Assembly (NCBI GenBank): GCA_947345935.1
Contig: CAMZZN010000015.1
Coordinates: 1-49,888 of the forward strand
DNA: 49,888 bases
Direction of reading: 5' to 3'
From: an uncultured Ruminococcus sp.
GTDB lineage: Bacteria; Bacillota; Clostridia; Oscillospirales; Ruminococcaceae
The notes beneath the pieces are model-generated. The model worked only from the letters and a program-made list of their open reading frames with translations. It did not search any database and was not told the DNA's origin. A program made the translations under genes and the position numbers. How positions within the stretch are numbered: position 1 is the stretch's first letter; every line of letters starts with the position of its first letter. Below, piece after piece: positions 20,571 to 28,545 of the stretch.

Positions 20571-20834
20571 TTATACACTGTGTTTTACTCTGTCGTGCTC
20601 TTCGGCACGCTTTCCGTTGTTGAAACGATCGAGTGTTCCTACAAGATAACCTGTAATTCTTCTGATACGTTCAAAAGGCACATCTGAGAATTCATATTCA
20701 AGATCAACAAATTCTCCGTCAGTCCTGACAGTCATTCCGGAAATAACCCGATCACTGTACTTGTTCTTTCCATAATTTATGTAAGCATTGATCTCATTCT
20801 GTGAAAGCTCTCCGCCTATAACGTTTATCTGCAT
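20571..20834 (-). CDS. Stand-alone glycyl-radical-domain-like protein (NrdD C-terminus-like)
   Basis: The 87-residue protein ends in a segment that resembles the C-terminus of class III ribonucleotide reductase NrdD: R59-I-T-G62-Y-L, then GKRAEEHDRVKH. In NrdD the equivalent RxCGYL glycine carries the radical and the chain ends in a similar ARVKH-like tail. Here the domain is free-standing, lacks the four-cysteine zinc site, and is preceded by a short alpha/beta region. Similar short clostridial proteins are, as far as I recall, annotated as anaerobic ribonucleotide reductase. Whether G62 is a radical site or the protein is only a relic or regulator is unknown. Confidence 0.6.
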   Translation of the reverse strand: MQINVIGGELSQNEINAYINYGKNKYSDRVISGMTVRTDGEFVDLEYEFSDVPFERIRRITGYLVGTLDRFNNGKRAEEHDRVKHSV

Positions 20835-20862
20835 AAAAAAACCTCACTTTCCGATCAGGGTA

Positions 20863-20891
20863 TTGACTTTGATCTGAAAATATTGTATCAT
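20863..20891 (+). promoter_or_regulatory. Promoter of the Crp/Fnr regulator
   Basis: TTGACT (20863-20868), a 17-bp spacer and TATCAT (20886-20891). The predicted start is near 20898, so the palindrome at 20909-20924 would fall about 10-26 nt inside the transcript. Confidence 0.6.
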
Positions 20892-20908
20892 AAAATCACA
20901 GACTTGTC

Positions 20909-20924
20909 TGTTGCAATTGCAACA
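20909..20924. promoter_or_regulatory. Perfect 16-bp palindrome TGTTGCAATTGCAACA, candidate operator
   Basis: A perfect palindrome directly upstream of the AAAGGAGG ribosome binding site of the Crp/Fnr-family gene and downstream of its promoter. Its size and dyad symmetry match the sites bound by Crp/Fnr dimers, and the location fits autorepression. Assignment to this regulator is inference. Confidence 0.55.
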
Positions 20925-20938
20925 AAGGAGGATTTTTT

Positions 20939-21613
20939 ATGTTACCACCAGATAACATTCTTTTCAAAGGCATTAACCGTGACGACTGCCTCAGAATGAT
21001 AAAATGCTTCAACGCTGATTTCCGGAAATACAAGGCAGGCAGCTGCATAGCCGCACTCGGAGAATGCAGCGACCGTCTTGGAATAGTTATTTCCGGAAGC
21101 GTAGTTATTGCCCGATATGACATTAACGGCGTACGAACTATCATAGAATCCGTAGAAAAAGGCGGCATATTCGGCACATTTTTTACTTACAGCATCATGC
21201 GCCGCAGCAGTGCGGAGATCATCAGCGAAACCGGCTGTGAGATCATGTTTGTTCACCGCAGTGAGATCACAAAAAGATGTGAAAATGCCTGTCAGTGCCA
21301 TTCAAAGGTAGTAGAAAATCTGCTTGAGATCATGTCCGAAAATACCGTCAGGCTTAACCAGCGTATCGACGTTCTCAGTCAGCGGACGATAGAAGGCAGA
21401 CTCATAAATTATTTACAGATAATCGAGGACAAAACCCCCGAAGGTCAGATTCCTCAGATCCCTTTTTCCACCACTGCTCTTTCCGATTACCTGTGCGTGA
21501 ACAGAAGCGCCCTCCAACGGCAAATTACAAAGATGAAACGCTGCGGAACGCTGATGATATCTAAACGAAAGTTCCGGCTCAATCTAAACGGCGAAGATCA
21601 AAGCATAAGCTGA
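20939..21613 (+). CDS. Crp/Fnr-family transcriptional regulator
   Basis: The 224-residue protein has an N-terminal cyclic-nucleotide-binding-like beta barrel (about 15-115, with the VISGSVVIARYDINGVRTIIESVEKGGIFG block), a dimerisation helix and a C-terminal winged helix (about 150-215, recognition region TALSDYLCVNRSALQRQITKM). There is no N-terminal Fnr-type cysteine cluster, so direct iron-sulfur oxygen sensing is unlikely; the effector is unknown. It faces away from the glycyl-radical-like and rubrerythrin genes, which suggests a redox or stress regulon. Its 3' end overlaps the convergent topoisomerase gene by 16 bp. Confidence 0.85.
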   Translation: MLPPDNILFKGINRDDCLRMIKCFNADFRKYKAGSCIAALGECSDRLGIVISGSVVIARYDINGVRTIIESVEKGGIFGTFFTYSIMRRSSAEIISETGCEIMFVHRSEITKRCENACQCHSKVVENLLEIMSENTVRLNQRIDVLSQRTIEGRLINYLQIIEDKTPEGQIPQIPFSTTALSDYLCVNRSALQRQITKMKRCGTLMISKRKFRLNLNGEDQSIS

Positions 21614-23838
21614 TTTGTATCTCCAAGCTCCTTTGCCGGCTTTCCCGCCGCAGGAACAGCTTTTGAACGATATTTTTCATACTGTTCCGCTTCCTCCGGT
21701 TGCACGGCAGAAGCAGAAGAAAGAACCGCCTTTTTACGCAGATTCATGACCTGAACTCCCTGCGAATCCCTGGTTGTTTTCGGCAGTATCAGCGCCGTAT
21801 TGAACAGCAGAGTATGTCCGCTTGAGCTTCTCATAAGAATATCGCAGTCCTCCCCGACAAAAACGGCGGCAACAAGCGGCGATTTGTCGGAATACGCCTT
21901 TGCAAGCTTTTTACGGTTCGTTTTCGTCTCGTATGATTTTACAGGAACTTTTGCAGCCTTTCCGTTTTCGTAGAAAAATACTATATATCCGCTGTAATCT
22001 GTTGTCGGAATCAGTGTTTTCAGATTTTCCCCGTCGTCAAAGCTCAGCTTTGCCGGAACATAATCTCCCATGAGACTTGCCTTGGTATCGTCAAATGCGC
22101 TTGCCTTTGACTTATAAGCCTGCGATTTATCTGACAGGAAAATAAGATCGGTTTTATTGGTCGCTTCAAAAGACTGCGTAATAAAATCTCCGTCTTTCAG
22201 CTTATGCTCGCCGCTCATCCTCAGCGACTGCGGAGTGATCTTCTTGAAGTATCCGCTGTCGGTAACAAAAAGATTTACAGGATAATCCGGAGTATCGTCT
22301 GTCAGCACCTCGTCCTCCACATCCGACTGATAGTAGAACATAGTCTTTCTTGGCTGAGCATAATTCTTGATGACACGACGAAGTTCTTCAATTATGATTT
22401 TTCTGATTTTTTTCTTGTCACGGAGAATTTCTTCCAGTTCACCTATTTCCTTCCTTAGCTGATCTACTTCTTCTACACGGCGAAGGATATACTGCCTGTT
22501 GATATTTCTCAATCTGATTTCCGCCACATATTCAGCCTGTACCTCGTCTATGCCAAATCCGATCATAAGATTGGGCACAACATCAGATTCATTTTCCGTT
22601 TCCCGGATAATGCTGATAGCCTTGTCGATATCAAGCAGTATTTTTGACAGTGCCTCCAGCAAATGCAGTTTTTCTTTCTTCTTCTGAAGTTCAAAATACG
22701 TACGCCGCTGAACGCATTCTTCACGGAAAGCCGTCCACTCCGTAAGTATCTCACGGACGCCCATAACACGTGGAGTTCCGGCTATGAGAATATTGAAATT
22801 ACAAGGATAGCTGTCCTGTAAAGGCGTCAAACGGTAAAGCTTCTGCATAAGCTTATCCGGATCAGTCCCCCTTTTCAGATCGATAGCAATCTTAAGACCG
22901 TCAATATCGGTTTCGTCACGGATATATGAAACTTCACGTATCTTTCCCTGCTTTACCAGATCAACGATCTTGTCAATAATAGCCTCGATTGTTGTGGTAT
23001 AGGGTATCTGCGTGATTTCCAGGCAGTTTGCAGCCTTGTCAAAACTGTACTTTGAACGCACCTTTATACTTCCCCTGCCCGTTTCAAAGACCTTTTTCAG
23101 TTCGTTTTCGTCATAAAGCATAAGACCTCCACCTGGGAAATCAGGCCCTTTCATCGTACTGATTATATCATGATCCGGATTTTTCATCAGGGCGATAGCC
23201 GTTTCACAGACTTCCTCCAAATTGAACGGACAAACGTTGCTTGCCATGGAAACGGCGATTCCTGTGTTTGAATTTACCAGAACCGACGGAAAAGCTACCG
23301 GCAGAAGCGTCGGCTCCTGCATTGTATTGTCATAGTTCGGAACGAAATCCACGGTATCGCTGTCGATATCACGGAAAAGTTCATTACATATCTTTTCTAG
23401 TTTTACTTCCGTATAACGGGATGCCGCATAATGCATCTTGCTTGAATACTGCTTTCCGAAATTCCCTTTTGAATCCACATACGGATGAAGCAGAGCCTCG
23501 TTTCCACGTGTCATACGGACAAGAGTTTCATAGATTGCCTGATCGCCATGAGGATTCAGCTTCATAGTCTCACCGACAACATTGGCAGACTTTGAACGTT
23601 CCTTTTCAGGATTCAGCAGTCCTCTTTTATACATCATGTATAAAAGTTTCCGGTGAGAGGGCTTGAAACCGTCGATCTCCGGCAGGGCTCTTGATATGAT
23701 AACGCTCATAGCATACGGCATATAATTCTTTTTCAGAGTATCAGCAATCTGTTCGTTTACAACGCTTCCCGAACCCTCAATATACGCTTCATGCTTAAAA
23801 GCATTTTTTTTCTTTGGAACTTCTTTTTTTCTTGGCAT
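21598..23838 (-). CDS. Type II DNA topoisomerase subunit A (ParC/GyrA-like)
   Basis: The 746-residue protein has the GyrA/ParC breakage-reunion domain, with PYAMSVIISRALPEIDGFKPSHRKLLY near the N-terminus, the catalytic Tyr142 in AASRYTEVKL, a long coiled-coil gate (about 380-480) and a shortened C-terminal beta-pinwheel region. A lysine-rich N-terminal tail precedes the fold. The sequence is diverged from housekeeping GyrA. It pairs with the B-type subunit at 24193-26172, with a cupin gene between. ParC of topoisomerase IV is the likely role, but a lineage-specific extra topoisomerase is possible. Confidence 0.85.
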   Translation of the reverse strand: MPRKKEVPKKKNAFKHEAYIEGSGSVVNEQIADTLKKNYMPYAMSVIISRALPEIDGFKPSHRKLLYMMYKRGLLNPEKERSKSANVVGETMKLNPHGDQAIYETLVRMTRGNEALLHPYVDSKGNFGKQYSSKMHYAASRYTEVKLEKICNELFRDIDSDTVDFVPNYDNTMQEPTLLPVAFPSVLVNSNTGIAVSMASNVCPFNLEEVCETAIALMKNPDHDIISTMKGPDFPGGGLMLYDENELKKVFETGRGSIKVRSKYSFDKAANCLEITQIPYTTTIEAIIDKIVDLVKQGKIREVSYIRDETDIDGLKIAIDLKRGTDPDKLMQKLYRLTPLQDSYPCNFNILIAGTPRVMGVREILTEWTAFREECVQRRTYFELQKKKEKLHLLEALSKILLDIDKAISIIRETENESDVVPNLMIGFGIDEVQAEYVAEIRLRNINRQYILRRVEEVDQLRKEIGELEEILRDKKKIRKIIIEELRRVIKNYAQPRKTMFYYQSDVEDEVLTDDTPDYPVNLFVTDSGYFKKITPQSLRMSGEHKLKDGDFITQSFEATNKTDLIFLSDKSQAYKSKASAFDDTKASLMGDYVPAKLSFDDGENLKTLIPTTDYSGYIVFFYENGKAAKVPVKSYETKTNRKKLAKAYSDKSPLVAAVFVGEDCDILMRSSSGHTLLFNTALILPKTTRDSQGVQVMNLRKKAVLSSASAVQPEEAEQYEKYRSKAVPAAGKPAKELGDTNQLML

Positions 23839-23841
23839 TAA

Positions 23842-24162
23842 TTATTCTCCTTGCTTCACAGAAATCCCGATTATTACCGTTTCTTCGTCAGTATTGTTCC
23901 ATACAGAATGCGGAATTTCACCATTCACTAAAAAAGACTCATCTTTTTTAACTATAATTTCTTCTTCGTTAAGCAATATTTTAGCTTCACCCTTCACTAC
24001 AATAAATAAGTGATCGTGCGGATGCGTATGTTTTTCAACAGGACCTCCGCCGTTTAAATTCAGATATGCAACTGAACCGTCAATTATTTTTCCGACTGAA
24101 CCAAACAGTCTTTTGGCTTCAAAATTAATATGACCAGAAGGCGTTATAAATCCATTTTTCAT
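23842..24162 (-). CDS. Small cupin-domain protein
   Basis: The 106-residue single-domain cupin has a metal-binding motif 1 with HTHPHDH (about residues 45-51) followed by GEAKILLNEEE, and motif 2 with NGEIPHSVWN supplying the last histidine. It opens with MKNGFITPSGHINFEAKRLFG. It could be a metal-dependent enzyme or a small-molecule sensor; sequence does not decide. It sits inside the topoisomerase operon, three bases before the A-subunit start, with its own AAAGGAG site, so it is cotranscribed with both subunits. Confidence 0.8.
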   Translation of the reverse strand: MKNGFITPSGHINFEAKRLFGSVGKIIDGSVAYLNLNGGGPVEKHTHPHDHLFIVVKGEAKILLNEEEIIVKKDESFLVNGEIPHSVWNNTDEETVIIGISVKQGE

Positions 24163-24192
24163 TTCTTAATCTCCTTTCCGACAATAACTATA

Positions 24193-26172
24193 TCAGCTTA
24201 TATCCGCTAATTCAAGATAATCCGCACCATACTGCGAAATATAGTCCTTGCGACCCTGAAGATCGTCGCCAAGAAGCATTTCAAAGATCTCTGCCGAAGC
24301 CTTTATATCATCCGCAGTGACCTTGATAAGGCGTCTTGTCTCCGGATTCATTGTAGTCAGACTCATCATATCCGGCTCGTTCTCGCCCAGACCTTTTGAC
24401 CGCTGTATAGTATGCTTTTTATTGCCGATAAAATCAAGGATACGCTGTTTTTCCTGTTCCGTATAGGCAAAATATGTTTTTTCCTTGGTGTTTATCTCAA
24501 AAAGCGGAGATTCGGCTATATACACATATCCCTGCTCGATGAGAGTAGGCGTAAGCCTGTAAAGCATGGTAAGAATAAGCGTCCTGATCTGGAATCCGTC
24601 AACATCCGCATCGGTACAGATAACGATCTTGCTCCACCGGAAATTATCAATGTTGAAAGTGGACAATTCCTTGTTTGCCTTGGCATTTACTTCAACTCCG
24701 CAGCCAAGAACTTTTATCAGATCGGTGATTATCTCGCTTTTGAAAATTTTGGCGTACTCCGCTTTGAGGCAGTTAAGGATCTTTCCACGTACAGGGATAA
24801 TAGCCTGAAATTCGGCATCTCTTGCCAGCTTTACAGAACCTAAAGCCGAATCTCCCTCCACGATATAAATTTCACGGCGTGAAACATCCTTAGTGCGACA
24901 GTCAACGAATTTCTCGACCATATTCGACAGGTCAATAGTACCCGACAGCTTTTTTTTCATGTTCAGACGTGTTCTTTCAGCGTTCTCACGGCTTCGCTTA
25001 TTCAGCAGCACCTGCTCGGAGATACGCTTCGCATCGTCAGGATTTTCCATAAAATATATTTCAAGCTGATGCTTCAGAAACTCCGTCATGGCTTCATAAA
25101 TAAACTTATTGGTTATCGCTTTTTTCGTCTGGTTCTCATATGAAGTCTGCGTAGAGAACGAAGAAGAAACGATAACAAGACATTCTTCCACATCAACAAA
25201 TGTGATCTTCGCCTCGTTCTTCTGATAGCCGTTTACTGATTTGATATAGGTATCAAGCTGCGATACAAACGCCTGTTTTACAGCCCTTTCCGGAGAACCG
25301 CCGTGCTCCAGAAAGCTTGAATTATGGTAATATTCCGTCAGCTTTATCTTATTTGAAAAAGTAAGCGCCACATCAAGCTTGACCTTGTATTCCGGCTTAT
25401 CCTCACGATCTCTGCCACGTCTCTCAGCCGTCCAGTGCTGAACAGAAGTCATTGCCATATCCCCGGAGATCTCCTTAACATAATCGGTTATGCCGTTTTC
25501 GTAGATGAATTCCTCTTCGTCAAATCCGCCGCTTTCATTCTCGCTCCTGAATATGAACAGAATATTGGGGTTTACTACTGCCTGACGTTTCAAAATGTCA
25601 CGGAAAAATTCATCGGAAACCTTGATATCAGTAAAAACCTCAAGATCAGGACGCCAACGTGTTTTTGTACCGGTCTGTTTCTTTTTGCACGGTTCTTTTT
25701 TAAGACCGCCGACATTGTCTCCCTTTTCAAAATGAAGTCCGTATCTGAATCCGTCACGAACGACCTCAACGTCCATATATTCTGAAGAAAACTGCGTTGC
25801 ACACAGACCCAGACCGTTAAGTCCCAGCGAATACTCATAGGATTCAGCAGAATCGTCATATTTTCCGCCGGCATACAATTCACAATAGACAAGTTCCCAG
25901 TTATATCGCTGTTCAGAATTGTTGAAATCTACGGGGCAGCCTCTGCCGAAGTCCTCAACTTCGATATCGTTATTGCGGAAATGAGTTATTATGATCTTGT
26001 TTCCGTACCCCTCACGTGCTTCGTCTATAGAATTGGATATAACCTCAAAAATCGAATGCTCGCAGCCGTCAAGTCCGTCTGATCCAAAAATTACTGCCGG
26101 ACGTTTCCGGACTTTATCTGCACCTTTGAGCATGGTAATGCTTTCGTTGCCGTAATCCTTTTTCTTTGCCAT
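24193..26172 (-). CDS. Type II DNA topoisomerase subunit B (ParE/GyrB-like)
   Basis: The 659-residue protein has a GHKL ATPase domain (SNSIDEAR with the Mg-binding Asn; DFGRGCPV), a transducer domain, a TOPRIM domain (EGDSALGSVKLARD, then DADVDG) and a C-terminal tail. Several highly conserved positions are altered: KRPAVIFGS for KRPGMYIGS, SLGLNGLG for SGGLHGVG and EGDSALGS for EGDSAGGS. These changes match on the A-subunit side, so the pair looks like a diverged topoisomerase IV, not gyrase. The start has AAAGG upstream. Confidence 0.85.
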   Translation of the reverse strand: MAKKKDYGNESITMLKGADKVRKRPAVIFGSDGLDGCEHSIFEVISNSIDEAREGYGNKIIITHFRNNDIEVEDFGRGCPVDFNNSEQRYNWELVYCELYAGGKYDDSAESYEYSLGLNGLGLCATQFSSEYMDVEVVRDGFRYGLHFEKGDNVGGLKKEPCKKKQTGTKTRWRPDLEVFTDIKVSDEFFRDILKRQAVVNPNILFIFRSENESGGFDEEEFIYENGITDYVKEISGDMAMTSVQHWTAERRGRDREDKPEYKVKLDVALTFSNKIKLTEYYHNSSFLEHGGSPERAVKQAFVSQLDTYIKSVNGYQKNEAKITFVDVEECLVIVSSSFSTQTSYENQTKKAITNKFIYEAMTEFLKHQLEIYFMENPDDAKRISEQVLLNKRSRENAERTRLNMKKKLSGTIDLSNMVEKFVDCRTKDVSRREIYIVEGDSALGSVKLARDAEFQAIIPVRGKILNCLKAEYAKIFKSEIITDLIKVLGCGVEVNAKANKELSTFNIDNFRWSKIVICTDADVDGFQIRTLILTMLYRLTPTLIEQGYVYIAESPLFEINTKEKTYFAYTEQEKQRILDFIGNKKHTIQRSKGLGENEPDMMSLTTMNPETRRLIKVTADDIKASAEIFEMLLGDDLQGRKDYISQYGADYLELADIS

Positions 26173-26282
26173 TTATTCTCTGCCTTTCACTGAGACGTTA
26201 TTTTTAAACATACATTTTATTCTATCACATATCGGAAATTTTTTCAAGCATTTTTTATTTTAACTAAAAATACGCAGAAAAA

Positions 26283-26311
26283 CTCCGCAAATTATATCTG
26301 CGGAGTTTTTT
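26283..26311 (-). terminator. Bidirectional terminator between the CHAP-dockerin gene and topoisomerase operon
   Basis: The stem AAAACTCCGCA/TGCGGAGTTTT has T-tracts on both strands. It ends the minus-strand dockerin gene transcript upstream of parE. Confidence 0.75.
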
Positions 26312-26364
26312 CATTTGTCCCTCTGGAATACTATAATACTCTCTGTTGTGCAGATAGAGAAATT

Positions 26365-27645
26365 TTATCTTTTTTCAATCAGCATACGTTTCATCAGGCA
26401 AAGATCGAATACATCAAGTTTATCATCCTCGCATAAGTCTGCCACTTTCCAGTTTTCAAGTTTTACATCCAAATCAGCTAAAAGCCACTTTTGTAAAAGT
26501 ACAACATCGGATATATTAAATTTACCGTCTAAATTTATATCGCCAACTATAGATATTTTTTCTTCAATATTAAATTTAAGTATATTACTCATACAAATAT
26601 CTGAACCAACCCGAGCATCAACATAGGCATAATATGTTCCTTCTGGCAAAACAGTTTCCCAAGAATTTGTTTTTATACTCCATTCAATTAAATATGGATC
26701 ACCTTCCCATAAAGCATCTTTCCATATTTTCACATCATATTCAGATGCACCTAGCACGTCGCTCCAATTAAAAACTGTAGCTGTAGAAGAATTTCCAGGC
26801 ACTACAGTTAATGTACTGCTTTGTTTTACTGTAAAAATAATATCATCGCTAAATGTATACTTTCCACTGCTTGATATACTTGTTATATTAGCTTTATATT
26901 TACCAGCTGGTAAAACAATATTAAAATTTGTTCCGTAATATTTTTCTTCATACAGATAATATTCGTCTCTGCCGTTATAATAAATTCTAATGGCATAATA
27001 ATCCGTATTAGCACATTCGTTCCACGATAATATTGTTTCTGCAATTGAACTTCCAGATATTACATTTAATATAGGCTTATCAGGTTTAGTGTCATTAGGA
27101 TAATTAGGTCTCAAATATAATCTTGCAGCAGCATATAGTTTTCTTTCACCTGCGCAATAATTTGTCTTATAATTCCCAGTTCCACCATTATTACCGCCTG
27201 CACAATACACCACACCGTTTTCAACTTTTGTTACAATTTCCACATGAGAATAAGTAAAGAATACTAAGTCTCCTGTTTGTGGCGAACTAACTTGAACTGC
27301 ACCTTTTTTGCGCATTACAGACTCAAAGTCAGCTACAGTTCCGCCATGTCCGACGATTGACGAATCTGCTCCTGCATTTTCAAGACAATCCGCAACAAAT
27401 TCATCACACCAATTTTCTGTATATCCAAATTGCGCTCCGGTCCTTCCTTTCTGTGATTTTGCAATAGTAGCTACATCTTCAGCCATGTTACCGGTTAAAG
27501 TGTATCTGCTCTTATCAAAACCATCCTTGCAACAGGATATAGCAAATACATCCAGATGTTTCGGCGCAAACGGCAAAACCATCAAACATATAACAACCGC
27601 AGTCAAAATGGATACCATCCTCGAAACAGATTTTCTCTTTTTCAT
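26365..27645 (-). CDS. Secreted CHAP-type peptidase/amidase with C-terminal dockerin
   Basis: The 426-residue protein has a signal peptide (1-36), a CHAP-like cysteine peptidase domain (about 50-180; nucleophile Cys80 in ENWCDEFVADC, His134 in YSHVEIV), two fibronectin-like repeats (about 190-285 and 286-370) and a C-terminal dockerin with two calcium loops (GDINLDGKFNISD, DLCEDDKLDVFD). It is probably anchored to a cohesin-bearing scaffold and hydrolyses peptidoglycan peptide links or another amide. The coding sequence is visibly richer in A and T than its neighbours, which may reflect transfer. AGGAG precedes the start. A weak TTGACA-17-TATAGG promoter lies at 27692-27720. Confidence 0.8.
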   Translation of the reverse strand: MKKRKSVSRMVSILTAVVICLMVLPFAPKHLDVFAISCCKDGFDKSRYTLTGNMAEDVATIAKSQKGRTGAQFGYTENWCDEFVADCLENAGADSSIVGHGGTVADFESVMRKKGAVQVSSPQTGDLVFFTYSHVEIVTKVENGVVYCAGGNNGGTGNYKTNYCAGERKLYAAARLYLRPNYPNDTKPDKPILNVISGSSIAETILSWNECANTDYYAIRIYYNGRDEYYLYEEKYYGTNFNIVLPAGKYKANITSISSSGKYTFSDDIIFTVKQSSTLTVVPGNSSTATVFNWSDVLGASEYDVKIWKDALWEGDPYLIEWSIKTNSWETVLPEGTYYAYVDARVGSDICMSNILKFNIEEKISIVGDINLDGKFNISDVVLLQKWLLADLDVKLENWKVADLCEDDKLDVFDLCLMKRMLIEKR

Positions 27646-27769
27646 AAAATATCAACTCCTGTTCATAATATTTATAGTCACATCTGACTGTCCTATAACT
27701 TATTCAGATTGATATGTCAATAGCTTTTAATCATTTATGATAAAATAATTTTGAAAGGATGTGTCACAT

Positions 27770-28108
27770 ATGGCTTTTTACCAGCGTATCAGGGACTTAA
27801 GAGAAGATGCGGACAAAACGCAGTCAGAGATCGCAGAATACCTTGGCACAACAGCTCAGTATTACGGAAAATATGAAAAAGGAGAACGTGAACTGCCATT
27901 TTCACGTGCCATCCAGCTTGCCGATTACTACGGCGTGAGTCTTGATTATCTTGCCGGAAGATGCAGACACAAACAGGAAATGTCTGTAAACGAAGATGAA
28001 GCAGCTCTTCTCAGCGGCTGGAGAACTCTGTCAGAACGCAGTCGGGGAAAAGTAGAATATCTCATGTCCGAACTTATAGAAACTCAATCCAAATTAAAAG
28101 GCGCCTGA
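27770..28108 (+). CDS. XRE-family helix-turn-helix regulator
   Basis: The 112-residue protein has an N-terminal lambda-repressor-type HTH (about 1-64; IRDLREDADKTQSEIAEYLGTTAQYYGKYEKGERELP) and a short helical tail with no known sensor domain. The ATG at 27770 is used because GAAAGGA is about ten bases upstream; a GTG nine bases earlier would be too close to it. It is divergent from the CHAP-dockerin gene and might regulate it, which is only a guess from position. Confidence 0.85.
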   Translation: MAFYQRIRDLREDADKTQSEIAEYLGTTAQYYGKYEKGERELPFSRAIQLADYYGVSLDYLAGRCRHKQEMSVNEDEAALLSGWRTLSERSRGKVEYLMSELIETQSKLKGA

Positions 28109-28141
28109 TTTCCATGAAAAAAATTTGATCCAAACATAAAT

Positions 28142-28175
28142 AATCCCCACGACTGTTATCTGTCATGGGGATTTT
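28142..28175. terminator. Bidirectional terminator between XRE and ArsC-like genes
   Basis: The stem AATCCCCAYGAC/GTCATGGGGATT with a T-rich tail serves the two convergent genes on either side. Confidence 0.7.
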
Positions 28176-28194
28176 CATAATTTTTATCATGGAA

Positions 28195-28545
28195 TCAACT
28201 CAAAAGCTTTTCCCATTCCGGTTCCTTAAATCCTACAAGAACCTTATCATCTGTTACTATAATAGGTCTTTTAACGAGCATTCCGTCTCCGGCGAGAAGC
28301 CTGAGTTTTTCCTCGTCAGTCATATCGTCAAGCTTGTCTTTCAGATTCATTGAACGGTAGAGCATTCCGCTGGTGTTAAAAAATTTTTTCAGCGGCAGAC
28401 CAGATTTTCCGTACCATTCTTTCAGTTCCTCGTAGGTCGGATTTTCTTCCTTTATATTTCTCAGGCTATACTCAATTCCCTTTGAATCAAGCCAATTCTG
28501 AGCCTTTTTACAGGTAGTGCATTTAGGATAACATATAAATTTCAT
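28195..28545 (-). CDS. ArsC/Spx-family thioredoxin-fold protein
   Basis: The 116-residue protein has the ArsC/Spx fold, with a CxxC-type motif (C9, C12 in YPKCTTCKKA) at the N-terminus and the basic RPII segment (about residues 93-97). The set includes Spx, MgsR and YffB as well as true arsenate reductases, so the common annotation arsenate reductase is not proof of activity. Its start overlaps the addB stop as ATGA, so it is translationally coupled to a DNA-repair gene. Confidence 0.8.
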   Translation of the reverse strand: MKFICYPKCTTCKKAQNWLDSKGIEYSLRNIKEENPTYEELKEWYGKSGLPLKKFFNTSGMLYRSMNLKDKLDDMTDEEKLRLLAGDGMLVKRPIIVTDDKVLVGFKEPEWEKLLS

